From NCBI GenBank assembly GCA_010909165.1, contig MU008183.1, positions 372,001 to 436,000 of the forward strand: a DNA stretch of 64,000 nucleotides, given 5' to 3'. A model generated the notes under the pieces. It was not told the DNA's origin and searched no databases. It saw only the letters and a list, made by a program, of their open reading frames with translations. Positions within the stretch are counted from its first letter, which is position 1; each line of letters starts with the position of its first letter. The position numbers and the translations under genes were made by a program. Of the stretch, positions 1 through 14,744 are shown piece by piece. The DNA comes from Anthoceros angustus (lineage: Eukaryota > Streptophyta > Anthocerotopsida > Anthocerotales > Anthocerotaceae).

Positions 1-479
1 AAATTCATTACGGTAATTTTTCCTTCACGCTCCACGCTCCCGACCCCGGTGCTTTAAGCTGCCTAATTAGGTGTGTTCACGCTGTGGCGACAGGTGCCAA
101 CTGCCGCCAGTCCCAGCAACTCCCAGCGCGCGCGCTTCGGTGGGAACGTATCTTTTGATTAGTCGAGTCGTGATAACGATTCGGTTTGATGTACAGTAGT
201 GGCAGCAGGTGGCACGGCGGGGGCTGACAGTTTGGCCTCGGCATTTTCAACCATAAATGCGGGAGATCCTTCGAAAGCCTGACATCCCCGATCCCGCCGC
301 CAACGAATTCATATGCATAAGACGCGGGCTCCGTTGGGACGGGACACGGGACTCAGGAGCAGGGAACGGGATCCTACTCTTATGTGCGTGGGGACGGGGA
401 ACGGGGCAGCTGCCGTTCCGTGGGCCGCGGAGCGTTATCTGTTAGCTAACGGGTTTCCAACGGGAGCTGTTTCTTGGGC
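1..479. other. no gene seen (left edge)
   Basis: This is the 3' flank of the four-helix membrane protein gene that ends at 480 on the minus strand. Short open frames here show no family resemblance or splice logic. I see nothing else that can be supported. Confidence 0.5.
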
Positions 480-1378
480 TCACCCCGTTACGGGTTCTTC
501 CTCCCTGTGGACGCGGCCTCTGACCATGGTTCTGAGCTTCTGCATCTGGGAGCTTCCCACCCTGACGTAGTAGAACCAGCTGAGGAACATGAACAAGACC
601 ATGAGGATGAAGAGCATGCCGATGGCCGTGAAGACGATGAGGATGACAATGCTCTTGGCAGCGAAGGGGCTGCATTTCAGTGGCCCGGCAAAAACCTCCA
701 CATAGAAGATGAGGGAGAAGACGAGCAGGATCATGCCTGCTATGAGGCCCATGGCAGACACCACCATGGCCACCCTGAAGATGAGTCTGCCGATTTCCTC
801 CTTCACCTTGGGGACCCCGTCGGGTCTGTTGCTGTTGAGAGTCACCATGAGCTTGAGGCCGACGGCGAAGAGGGTGGAGAGGAGGAAACATCCGAAGGCC
901 AACACTTCGAACATGAAGACGAGCTGGCTGGCGTTGGAGCTCACGGGGTGGCAGTTCGGGGACTCGATGCCCTGGGGGAGCTGTGGACTGATGGTGTTGC
1001 TGCCGATCCCTACGAACACGGCAACTGCGAAGAAGGAGTTGGCATTCACGATGGAGTCCAGAGCGGCAGTGTCCAGCTCCGTTTCTTCCTTCACGATCTC
1101 GTCTGCTGTCAGGGGATGCGCCTCCGGGTCGTCGGACTCCGTCCCCCGCTCGGTTGTGGATCTTGATTTCACTGCTTCGTCTTGGATGAACTTGCTTTGC
1201 TCCTCCTCCAAGAGCAGCGCATCGTAGCCGAGTGACTGGCAGCAAACGAACATCACAAAATTCAGTGGAATCGTCTTGCAACCGCACAATCGAGCGCTTT
1301 TTCCTTGTTGGAAGCAGGATGATTCAAGAAACAAACCTTCTGCTGCACTCCATGCACCATGCTCGCACCATCTCCCAT
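480..1378 (-). CDS. plant four-helix membrane protein, two exons
   Basis: Exon 1 is 1378-1337 (14 codons, start ATG at 1378) and exon 2 is 1235-480. The donor follows an AAG codon and the acceptor is a CAG just before the SLGYDALLLEEE stretch. The spliced protein has about 265 residues. A polar acidic N-terminal segment is followed by four hydrophobic helices: one starting LDSIVNANSFFAVAVF, one near FEVLAFGCFLLSTLF, one near VVSAMGLIAGMILLVFSLIF and one near IVILIVFTAIGMLFILMVLF. The C-terminus is short and basic. The plan 'LD-AALDSI-x-NSFF' then four helices is shared with the tandem pair at 7.5-8.2 and 10.8-11.6 kb, so this is a diverged third member. The family looks plant-specific and may correspond to proteins annotated as MEE60-like, but I am not certain. 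No catalytic motif is visible; the role is unknown. Confidence 0.8.
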
Positions 1379-2481
1379 GGCTGCAGTTCCCATGATCCGA
1401 TCCCGCAGGTAGGAACTCCGCAAATGCTCCACAGACTCCTTGTGAGAACCATGTCCGGTCGCAGGCCTTCTGCTAACGTGATGCTGCGGAGGACCTTCTG
1501 CTCAGGCAAGGGAAGGTCAGAGCGTCTGCAATTGCTATTCCGCTCCTGGTAGGGTCACCTTTACAGCATGATTGATCGTCCGTGCTCCTTCCACTGTGTG
1601 CCACAGCGTTCATCAAAGACACGAAATCCAGTAGTTTAATTCAACAACCGGACACTGTACCAGCCACGCTCCAGCATCAAGGTGAGGGAAACATTTGTGC
1701 TTTCTCCTCCTCCCCTTCCGAGATGCACCTCCAGCCTTCCCGGACGCTTTCCATCCCTTTTGTTGTTATTTCCACTGCTGTCTGAGAACAGTGTAAAACA
1801 GCCGTCTGTTGCAGAGACGAGGCTCACATGCATCCTGGACCAGCATATCCCAATAGCTGGAATTCTCCGATGAGCCTCAAGCTGAGAGCCTTTCACCTTG
1901 TTCAGCGTCGCAAGGCTTCAGCTGGCAGACATGGAAGCTCCATGTGTTGGTGAATTCACATTAGCCAACGATGAATCATGAATCGTGAAGACGAGTCATG
2001 TCATGGTATCGCTGAGCTTGAAGACGACGTTAGTTTTTAACAATCGCTAACCAGGGTTTGGCACGTCGAGGAGTCGGAAATTCGAAATCGGCCGTGGTAG
2101 TTATGTTTATATATGTATGTATAACGAGGATGATGTTCTTATGTGGACTGCCGACTCAGGGGACCCTGGACAAGGACAAGTGTCGGCAAGGGAAGCCAAC
2201 AGCAGGCCGTATGTGACTTGGACACTGTGAGTGAGACAAGTCTGATCGCTCTTCACCCTGAAGCTTGTGCGGGGCTTCCAGTCGTCGTTGCATCCGTGAT
2301 CTTCGGTGTTCTGATGTTGCTGCAATTTTCTGCTGAGGACATTTGCCCTTGTGCTTGGTTTTCAGATTGCAATTCTCGACAGCTCTGGTAATCCGCGGTG
2401 ATTGTTGGAAGCGGTGTGAGAGCGGGGTTTTAGGTTGAAGAGCTTCTTCTCATCTTGGCATGGAGAGGTGAAGGCATTGAA
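1379..2481. promoter_or_regulatory. divergent intergenic region
   Basis: About 1.1 kb separates two divergently transcribed genes (minus-strand start at 1378, plus-strand start at 2482), so it must hold both promoters and 5' untranslated regions. Open frames inside it are short and overlap on both strands without family resemblance. No firm TATA box or element is claimed. Confidence 0.5.
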
Positions 2482-3842
2482 ATGGAGATCGATTCTGCGC
2501 GTACATCCCGCATCCTCTGTGAGGAGCTGGAGCGTGTACTTGCGTTGGATGATTCCCGCTACAGCAGGGATTGCAAGCACCTGCTGCGCGTGCTTCCGCA
2601 GTTGCATAAGAAGCTCCTGCATCTTGCGGTATGGCCGTTTTCGTGTCGTTTAAGTTTGTGGTGATGTCATTGTGGGAGACTTTCTAGCTGTTATGTGGTG
2701 GGTGGCAAGACTGCAAATTTGGTGAGACAAAATTGGGCGGACGCAGGCGCGGGGAAGGGATGTTACGGATGTGGAGGCAGAGTTTCTGGTGCGCGCAAGG
2801 ATTTCGCTGTCAAAGAGCTATGCCTTGGTTGAAATGGTTGCTGCTCGAGTGGAAGACCCTCCTTCTGTTGTCCGCAAGATTGGCAAACGATTTTTTAAGG
2901 ATGACTTGAAGCACCTATGTGACGTTCAACTTGTTGAGACCCAGAAGTTGTCGTGTGAGCTGCCGGATGACATGGTAAATTGCCATTGCCCATGTAAGTA
3001 GTGTTAGGACCACCCTTTTCGACGTGTGTTATGTGGGTGCAGTGGCCGCCGCTGATAAGTGAGGACTTACCTGCTGGCAGGGTGATGGTGTTGAAGATGA
3101 TGCTGCCAAGGGATTTGCGGTCACCAAGCTTGACGTGTGCACGGAGGGGTTGGATGAGAAGTTGCTGATTAAAGGAGAATTCATCGCCATCCCTGTCACC
3201 GGTCCTGACAACAGGCTCATGTACACAGCTCAGTTATGGTTGAACCACCCTAAATCATTGATGCTCCGGCGAATGGCGCGCACGATGTCGGCCAGACTGG
3301 AGTGCAAGTATCAGCTGGACCCGAACACAGTCCCCAACCGCTTTCCTGATATTTTTGACATCACGGTGCACAACACCAACAAGAAAGGGAAACTGTTTCC
3401 AAAAGAGTGCGCCGCTTCCATCTCGCTCGAGGACGTGCTTCAGGCTCAGGTGAAGAGCTTCAGGTCCGACAGCATCTTCCCTATGAAGCCTGGACGGGTG
3501 TTGCAGAGAGGCCATGTCTGGGGATTGTGCAGGGCCAGCGGCCAGGGTGGTCCACACCTGCTATGCGAGGGCTACAATGCTGCTATATCGTTCAACAACG
3601 CTGCTCTGCAAGGGCTGGGAGTGCCAGACACGCAGACCCTTTGCATCCAAGGTCTCAAGCAGCACAAACAGGTGTACTACAAGTGCTTTGTCGGAACATC
3701 GGGAGAAGTGCTGGCAATCTACAGGCACAAGAAGAAGTCTGATCACGGCACACTTTGTCTGCTGGGGATAGGAAACCATCCAGATGTGCGGGACATCATC
3801 TTCGCCTCCTTCATTGCTCTCGGCCTGACAAGCAAGTTGTAA
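2482..3842 (+). CDS. unrecognised conserved-looking protein, three exons
   Basis: Exons are 2482-2628, 2747-2974 and 3081-3842, giving about 378 residues; all three junctions are GT-AG and phase 0. The start is the ATG opening MEIDSARTSRILCEELERVL, because upstream in-frame codons offer no other ATG. The N-terminal 120 residues are helical and charged, with a run of leucine-rich heptad-like spacing (LLRVLPQLHKKLLHLA). An acidic linker (DGVEDDAAKG) follows. The C-terminal 230 residues look globular, with mixed beta and helix and many cysteines, including stretches such as GHVWGLCRASGQGG and KCFVGTSGEVLAIYRHKK. No signal peptide or membrane helix is seen. I do not recognise the family and assign no function. 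Gene reality is supported by consistent phase and coding-like composition across three exons. Confidence 0.75.
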
Positions 3843-4255
3843 CATGCGTGTCTCGTCATGCTGGTGCCTAAAGACGGGTAGGATAGCCTGTAGAAAATGT
3901 AGGTCTGTACACTACTACGTCCTTGTCGAGTTGCTACGTTTTGATCAACCTAGTGCTTGTGCGACCACAGCGTTTGGTTCGAGATGGGACAGCAGGGGCT
4001 CCCATTGGTCTGTCACGGATAGACTGGGGCGAGCTGCATCCAATCAGTGGCATGTTGAGGGAACAACCATGCATCCATGTGGCGAAACTTGGATGCTGGC
4101 ACAAGGATAGGACCCAGAGAAAGGATAAGGTAACGCTGGTTGCGCCCACAAACCGTGCCGGTTTCCGCATTGCTCCCCAACAGTAGCAGAGAGCTCAGTG
4201 CTGGTGAGAATTCACAAGACCAGCAGTAGCTGAAGCAGCAGCATCAGGAGCAAAA
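3843..4255 (+). promoter_or_regulatory. CP26 upstream region with CCAAT and I-box motifs
   Basis: This 413-base spacer holds the end of the preceding transcript and the promoter of the CP26 gene. A CCAAT pentamer lies at 4040-4044 and a GATAAGG motif at 4124-4130. GATAAG (I-box) is a known element of light-regulated photosynthesis gene promoters, and CCAAT is a general NF-Y site. Their position 130-220 bases upstream of the ATG is plausible, but both are short and could be chance. No clear TATA box was found. Confidence 0.4.
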
Positions 4256-6268
4256 ATGGCGGCAGCGCTGGCTGGATCTGCATTGGGCAGAGCGGAGCTG
4301 CTGGGCCAGGCCGTTGCCGCTGCCCCGGCTGCTGTGAAGGGAAGGGGCCGTGCTTCTACCCAGATCGTGTCTCTGCTCGGAAAGTCTAAGAAAGCGGCTA
4401 AGGCTGCCCCCAAGAAAGCTGCCCCTGCCGACCCTGAGCTCGCCAAGTGGTATGGTAGGTGGCCTGAGGAGCAAGGCTGGAAACCGGAATTTCGACAATG
4501 CCCGTATATTTCTTGTGGGGAGGCTGAAGGGCGTTTTGGGTTTTGCTGTGCAGGCCCGGACCGGAGAATCTATCTCCCTGAGGGTCTGCTTGACAAGTCG
4601 GAAGTCCCTGCCTACCTTACAGGAGAAGTTCCCGGAGAGTAAGTAGGAGCGACTGAACTGGATGTTTGTGTCCTATCTGCAGGAAATCGACGTGTAGTGA
4701 CGATTTTCGCCTGTGCTTTGCAGCTATGGCTTCGACCCCTTTGGCCTCTCCAAGAAGCCCGCTGACTTCGACAAGTATGTTTTTCTTTCAGTGGGCGCAT
4801 TCCTGCTTTAGTAGCTGTGGCTGTCTAATGTCATGCTTGGTGGTGAAATGAGCTGATCCCGGGATCTTCCACTTCAGGTACCAGGCGTATGAGCTGATTC
4901 ACGCCAGATGGGCCATGCTCGGAGCTGCTGGTTTCATCCTGCCTGAGGCGTTCAACAAGTACGGTGCGTCTTGCGGCCCAGAGGCAGTCTGGTTCAAGGT
5001 GGGTGGCTGTCCTGCTGGTTTTTGGTTACGCTGCATGTGGGTATCAGAGGCCTGACACCTCTGCATTTCCTCAACCTGTAGACTGGAGCTCTGCTTCTCG
5101 ATGGCAACACTTTGAACTACTTCGGAGCTAACATTCCTATCAACCTAGCAGCCGCTGTGATAGCTGAGGTCGTCCTTGTAGGTGGTGCCGAGTACTACCG
5201 ATCGACAAACAAGTCTCCTTTGGGATCTGTAAGCACCCATATCAATGCCCTTTGCACCCATACGTTTTCCCTCTGCTTTCCCTTCCCTATTGATGGAATT
5301 CGGCTCACGTTGCGGGTTTCGTGCTCACCGCGTATCTTGCTTTTGATAATTCCAGGACTTGGACAGGCTACATCCAGGTGGTGCCTTCGACCCCTTTGGC
5401 CTCTCCAAGAAGCCCGCTGACTTCGACAAGTATGTTTTTCTTTCAGTGGGCGCATTCCTGCTTTAGTAGCTGTGGCTGTCTAATGTCATGCTTGGTGGTG
5501 AAATGAGCTGATCCCGGGATCTTCCACTTCAGGTACCAGGCGTATGAGCTGATTCACGCCAGATGGGCCATGCTCGGAGCTGCTGGTTTCATCCTGCCCG
5601 AGGCGTTCAACAAGTACGGTGCGTCTTGCGGCCCAGAGGCAGTCTGGTTCAAGGTGGGTGGCTGTCCTGCTGGTTTTTGGTTACGCTGCATGTGGGTATC
5701 AGAGGCCTGACACCTCTGCATTTCCTCAACCTGTAGACTGGAGCTCTGCTTCTCGATGGCAACACTTTGAACTACTTCGGAGCTAACATTCCTATCAACC
5801 TAGCAGCCGCTGTGATAGCTGAGGTCGTCCTTGTAGGTGGTGCCGAGTACTACCGATCGACAAACAAGTCTCCTTTGGGATCTGTAAGCACCCATATCAA
5901 TGCCCTTTGCACCCATACGTTTTCCCTCTGCTTTCCCTTCCCTATTGATGGAATTCGGCTCACGTTGCGGGTTTCGTGCTCACCGCGTATCTTGCTTTTG
6001 ATAATTCCAGGACTTGGACAGGCTACATCCAGGTGGTGCCTTCGACCCCTTTAACTTGGCCAAGGACCCAGACACCTTCGCATTGTTGAAGGTTAAGGAG
6101 ATCAAGAACGGTCGCCTTGCAATGTTCTCCATGCTCGGATTCTTTATCCAGGCGTACGTGACTGGAGAGGGCCCAGTTGAGAACTTGGCTGCCCACCTGA
6201 GCGATCCTTTTGGCAACAACCTGCTCACCGTTTTGCAAGGTGGTGCAGAGAGGGTGCCAACCTTGTAG
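4256..6268 (+). CDS. LHCB5: chlorophyll a/b-binding protein CP26 with duplicated helix B-C exons
   Basis: This is the minor photosystem II antenna protein CP26 of the thylakoid membrane. Exons by eye are 4256-4454, 4554-4638, 4724-4774, 4878-4998, 5082-5228, 5356-5429, 5533-5653, 5737-5883 and 6011-6268. The family is clear from [32 protein letters not shown] (helix B, with chlorophyll and ion-pair residues E, H, R), [14 protein letters not shown] (helix C), [15 protein letters not shown] (helix A) and the CP26-like tail [17 protein letters not shown]. The N-terminus is an Ala/Lys-rich chloroplast transit peptide. Usual CP26 is about 280 residues. Without the repeat this gene would encode 286, but as written it encodes 400, because a 655-base block (exons 3 part to 6 part) is present twice and adds 114 codons in frame. 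The predicted helix order is B-C-B-C-A. It could be a real variant, an allele, or an assembly error. Confidence 0.92.
4731..5385 (+). repeat. CP26 internal tandem duplication, copy 1
   Basis: This 655-base unit runs from the TTC GAC CCC TTT codons of exon 3, through helix B and helix C exons and their introns, to just before the matching TTC GAC CCC TTT in the exon after helix C. By eye it differs from copy 2 (5386-6040) at one base, a synonymous change in a proline codon near 4938. Introns are as identical as exons, so the duplication is very young or has been homogenised. Confidence 0.95.
5386..6040 (+). repeat. CP26 internal tandem duplication, copy 2
   Basis: Second copy of the 655-base unit. 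The junction at 5380-5400 joins the 'GGTGCC' upstream of the post-helix-C exon to the 'ttcgacccctttggcctc' of the pre-helix-B exon. The short homology TTCGACCCCTTT occurs at both ends of the unit and codes the same residues (FDPF) in the same phase, which explains how unequal crossing-over kept the reading frame. Confidence 0.95.
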
Positions 6269-10340
<4,072 letters not shown>

Positions 10341-12090
10341 AAGGGCAAGATTGATGGGACAAAACTGTGGTCCACTTGTCCAGAAGGGGACTTGGGTCCT
10401 TCTGCAGAAACTATTAGTTTATAGATGTCAAGCCAAGTGAAGGTAGCATGTAACTCCATTTGTCGAGATTCCACCTGCTCCGGATGGAGTAGTTATAGGA
10501 GGGAGCTTCTTCACTTGCAGCGCGCCAAAGTTATTTCTCATTGCAGAGCTGTCCAGCAGTGAGTCTGCAATGACTGTAGGCAAGAGTTACTTCTCATTGC
10601 AGAGCTGCCCAGTTCATGATGGAAGTTGGAACAAGAAGGCTCACGTTCTCTGCTTGTATGATACAAGCACCCGCTCCTACAGTGTACAAATCGAGCCTAG
10701 CTAAAAGAATCGTACAAGCTCACTCCTCAAACACTTGGAAGGAGCTGTCCGTAATACTCATTACGCAGGCGTTCACCTGGAAATTCGGCCTCATCAGCTT
10801 GCACCTCCGTGTCATATCAGCCCTTCGGAGCCTGTTTGGCTCCTGGAATGAATGTCCGCTTCAAAGCCTGGGCGCATTTGTAGGCAAATCGCTGAAACCA
10901 CTGGATGAACAAGCCGAGCACGCTGAGCAGGAAGGTAAGCCCGATGATGGTGAGCACAACAAGGGGGATGACGCTCCTCCGCGTGTCAAAGCTGCAGTGA
11001 ATAGGGCCAGAGTAGATCTCCACATAGTAGACCATGGCAAGCATGAGCAGGATCAAGGCCGTGATCAAGGAGCATGCGGCATACGCCATACACACTCGGA
11101 ACGCCATCAACCCCAGGTCAGAATGTTTCGCGCCCGCCCGCCTGGCTCCGATGCTCCTCGAGTCATCCCCACTGTTCTTGATGTTGGTGTTGATGTTGAT
11201 CACCATCTTCAGACCTATAGAGAACAGCGTGGAGCTAAGGACGCAAGCGAAGGCAATTATCTCCAGCATCTGAATCCTCTGCTTAGTCCCCTCGGGATCA
11301 GCCAGCACACAGGCCCCCAGCGGCCGCGCAGCATCAGACTGAGAGGCACCCGCACCCTTCTCCGTCGGCAACCCTAACCCGATGAAGATGGCCACGGTGA
11401 AGAAGGAATTGAGCGACAGGATGGAGTCCAAAGCTGCATTGTCAAGGTCCACTGCCTTTTGCTTCACGGCTGCCACTATCGCATCCCCCTCCGCCCGCAC
11501 GTTCACGTCTCCCGCTGCACGCACAAGAACCGTGGTTTCCTCGGCAGTCTTGGCCATCCCATCCCCATCCCCATTCCCCTGACAAACAACCAGCCGTCCT
11601 CCATGTCAATCCTCCAACTTCCAATCTCACAACCAGCATCAAGCAACCCCTACTCGCATCCATGCATCCAACCAGGCTAGAAAAAAAAACCAGCTCACAT
11701 TATATGCCCCCGCCGTCTCCAAATCCGCCATAGCCACGCCCTGCGTTTCAACTCCCTGGCCAGGAACAAGATCTCCTGCAACCTCCTCCCTCACTCACAC
11801 TGCAGTCTCAGAGACCATACCAGCTCCGGGGTCCAAAGGATAGAAGAAACCACTTTCTCCTGCAGCTCCTGCAGCATCCATGGCCGGGTCCCGACACATA
11901 TAGCCACCACAGTCTCACCCGGCTTGCCTGGGCAGCGTCCGAAGTGGACCAGCAGAAGGTGCTGCGAAGCGGATAAGGCTGCGGTCAGAGGCCAGGCTGA
12001 TGCTCCTTCACAAATGCAGGCTGCCATTGGACCTCTGTCGGCTGCTTTTTGATGTTTCTTCACACGAAAGCGCACGAGGCCAATGCGCAC
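10341..12090. repeat. segmental tandem duplication, block B
   Basis: Counterpart of block A (7011-8780), about 3.33 kb downstream in the same orientation. It contains the four-helix gene at 10817-11557. A small extra local duplication lies in its 3' flank, where 'ctcattgcagagctg(t/c)ccag' occurs twice (about 10538-10556 and 10594-10614) against once in block A. Edges are approximate. Confidence 0.8.
10817..11557 (-). CDS. four-helix membrane protein, tandem copy B
   Basis: Intronless, 246 residues, same length and topology as copy A, beginning MAKTAEETTVLVRAAGDVN and ending GAKQAPKG. The four helices align position for position with copy A. Changes such as S to D before AARPLGA and V to M in the third helix region are scattered and mostly conservative, so the protein looks under constraint in both copies. 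Its 5' flank aligns with that of copy A for about 500 bases, so the pair was probably duplicated with its promoter. Function unknown, as for copy A. Confidence 0.85.
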   Translation of the reverse strand: MAKTAEETTVLVRAAGDVNVRAEGDAIVAAVKQKAVDLDNAALDSILSLNSFFTVAIFIGLGLPTEKGAGASQSDAARPLGACVLADPEGTKQRIQMLEIIAFACVLSSTLFSIGLKMVININTNIKNSGDDSRSIGARRAGAKHSDLGLMAFRVCMAYAACSLITALILLMLAMVYYVEIYSGPIHCSFDTRRSVIPLVVLTIIGLTFLLSVLGLFIQWFQRFAYKCAQALKRTFIPGAKQAPKG

Positions 12091-12490
12091 CGCCTGGTCG
12101 GCTGCGTGGTCGTCTTGGAAATTGCCTGTTAGGTGGCAAAGCACATCAAAAGATGAAACCCAGCTCTCACAAAGTAGGTGAAGTTTCCACACGCTATCTC
12201 CCTCCACGCCGGCCATCTATCGACGACAAACGCCTCCCTCTCTTCATCCGCAAGAGCACCGGCAGTATATAAACATGTACGGAACTCGCTTACCGAGTCA
12301 ACATTCAAGCGTCGCACAAATCTTCAGACAGCAGTCAAGTTCTCAACAGTACATGTATGTAAGTAGCTGAACAGTATATGTATGTAAGTAGGTACGTGAC
12401 AAATCGGGCCCGTATTTTAAAAGCTCTCTACACAATTTTATTATATCCTTAGACTCTAAGCTTATGATAACTATTTTTTATGAAAGCTAT
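12091..12490. other. transition to AT-rich DNA, no gene seen
   Basis: Base composition changes sharply here from GC-rich flank to AT-rich sequence. A short direct repeat, 'gtatatgtatgtaagtag', occurs near 12350-12390. No coding sequence is supported. Confidence 0.4.
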
Positions 12491-12499
12491 CTCTGTATA

Positions 12500-13330
12500 T
12501 GATATATAAGTTATACCATAAAAGACAAGTTGTGCAATAAAAGATAAGATTGAACTACACCAGGCATATCAAATATGTATATATGGAGTCTTTTGAACAA
12601 GCACCTCCACCTTGCCTTAGGATTCCAAATGCATGCTCTATTGTGCACATAATTCCAATATGATTGCATAGCTGACAAACCATCACGTGACCAACATGTA
12701 TACCCTTGGCCAATATCCTGCATCTCCAAGAATGCAAAAATGTCCAATCTGGCCACTCACACAGTTTTGGCCAAGCTTTATTCTCTTGAACAAGTTTAAG
12801 TCATTAAGGCTACTTGTCCAGCCAAAATCGTACTCTTATATTAAGCAATTTACTGTTACCGTAACCTAAAGCAATTGTGAGTAGAATCCTTTGCGATTGT
12901 AATAATCTGCCTTGGTTTTAAAGGGTCCCAAAATAGGAATGTGGGAGCCATCCACTGCTCCAACCACATACGGTAATGCCCTTCAGCGCCTCAAATTCTT
13001 GGGAATAATTCAACAACTTGTCTTCTCCTGGCCAAGAAATATACAATGCATGCACTTTAGTGATAAGAGCATCACAAAAAGCATGTGTTGCCAAACCAAC
13101 GGTAGAAGTGCTCTATCGAAAGATATCACCAATAGTTTGAAGCTTATCTCCAGAAGCCAGACGATAAAGGGCCATGGCAACTTTCTCCTCAACAGGAACA
13201 GCTTTGCGGAATCGATTGTCAGAAGTGAAAAACAGCGGACCTACTTCACCACATGTGTATAGAAATGTACTTCGACAAACCCGAAGACGTTGCCTAAATA
13301 TTTTATCGGAATATGACACCATAAGTTATT
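12500..13330 (-). pseudogene. degenerate PIF/Harbinger transposase
   Basis: Reading the minus strand from about 13320 gives, in broken frames: RLRVCRSTFLYTCGEVGPL, then RKAVPVEEKVAMALYRLASG and KLQTIGDIFR (N-terminal region of the HARBI1-like family); VVGAVDGSHIPILGP (first catalytic Asp of the DDE domain) followed after a one-base frameshift by KADYYNRKGFYSQL; then ILGDAGYWP and, after another shift, IEHAFGIL / ARWRCLFKRLHIYIFDMPGV and SYLLLHNL. The order matches the PIF/Harbinger DDE transposase. Several frameshifts and stops make it inactive. I could not delimit terminal inverted repeats or the TWA target duplication, nor see an intact Myb-like partner gene. AT content is well above that of neighbouring genes. 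Confidence 0.85.
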
Positions 13331-14744
13331 GGTCATGATATCCTTGATGTCATTGTACTGTCCAAGCAAACTTTCGTTTCTTAACAGGCTTCCTTGTTGC
13401 TTTCTTCTTCATAGAAGAAATCAAGAGCAGCAATGACATTTGAATCCAACGCTTGCTGATATGTGGAGCTCAAACATTCCATTGCAATGAACAATATTAA
13501 CCCTTTGACCACTATATCCCACACTTCATCCGGCTGGCATGGGCAAGAAGGCATATATTAACAAAGCCTCCTAGGGTTTCAATTAAAACCAGCCACAGAT
13601 GAAGATAAAATTCAGCTATGCAGCGCAGGCAAATGTGATATAAACCATGACAAATCTTAGCTTGGTAAAATGTCCCAAAATATCACCGGTAGTTCTGTTG
13701 TTTCCAGCAGGCCGTCCCTATGTTCCCGCCACCAAGCTGCCTCAACAATCTTGCCACCAAACTGAACGATCCAGATACTCGCGAGCGCTTGCTGAAAACA
13801 CAACCTCACCCTAAACGCCCTGACTAGTTAGGGTGAGATTGTAGGCCCCGGCAACCGGCGGTCGAAAGCGTGTAGTGTACAACGGACGGATGCCTGTGGA
13901 AGCCGAAACCAAAAAACGAGGGTCTTGACTAGAACACGTCGGCGGTGCCATATGTAAAACCACCCTTAGAAGCATACCATTCATGAGGAGGCTGATGGAC
14001 TGTCTCACGTTCTCATAAATGTGTGTCCAAATGGCTTAGATGGATGTGATCTTGCGCTTGGATCGGTACTTAGATGGGGTGCCTACAGGGAATGGATGCT
14101 CTTGGTGCAAGTAGCTTAGGCATACCATGGTACAAGTTGTTAAGTACCAAGTCCCATGACGGAAATCCGTCCTTAATAAACTTAAATAAAATTCTTCTTC
14201 TTCTTCTTCCAGTGATTAAACATCCCGAGCTTAGATCCATACTTAGATGGGGTGCCTGAAGGGAGTGGATGCCCTTTGTGCAAGTAGCATAGGCACACAT
14301 GGTACAAGTTGTTAAGTACCAAGTCCCATGACGGACTTAAATAAAATTCTTCTTCTTACTCTTCTTCTTCTCAGGGGATGAGCTATTTGGGGATTTTTAC
14401 AGAGGAGCCGTTGACCCAACAGCAGATCCTTGGACGATCCTGACACCCTGTAGTCATGCTATTTAAAGGGTCCATTCTAACCAGACCGACCAGTACAAGC
14501 TGGATAGGTCTATTTTGGTGTTTGTCTGGCATTTAAGAACGGAAGCGATGACCATGAACATCCCGGTGGTGGCTCGGCAGTGGCCACTGGCAACCACAGG
14601 GAAGCTGCCAGTGGGCAGTTTCCACTCGCATCACTTGCAGCGCTCCCGGCCTTGTCCATCTGCCTCGACAGATGAGCAACGCCCGACACTTTTCTCTAGG
14701 GTAGACGCAGCTGGGCCAGATTGCTCGGCAGGGCACGGAAGACC
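13331..14744. other. spacer with short dispersed repeats, no gene seen
   Basis: From the dead transposase to P1 there is no supported gene. It contains the paired repeat at 14064-14375. The last 250 bases are GC-richer and should include the P1 promoter and 5' untranslated region. Confidence 0.45.
14064..14375. repeat. two-copy repeat with TTC-rich tail
   Basis: Two copies of a unit of about 150-170 bases lie here, at about 14064-14210 and 14236-14375. Shared landmarks are 'cttagatggggtgcct', 'tggtacaagttgttaagta', 'agtcccatgacgg' and the tail 'acttaaataaaattcttctt'. The same kind of tail occurs at 29208-29236. A shared end with a run of TTC triplets suggests copies of a short retroposed element, but neither copy is complete enough to classify. 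Confidence 0.6.

Noticed and set aside
474-1166. 230-codon plus-strand His/Glu/Asp-rich frame
   Set aside because: Antisense of the four-helix membrane protein. Hydrophobic helices read backwards give acidic and His-rich strings; no domain.
4256-6268. Two adjacent complete CP26 genes
   Set aside because: Only one first exon, one transit peptide and one helix-A/C-terminal exon exist. The repeat covers internal exons only, so this is one gene with an internal duplication.
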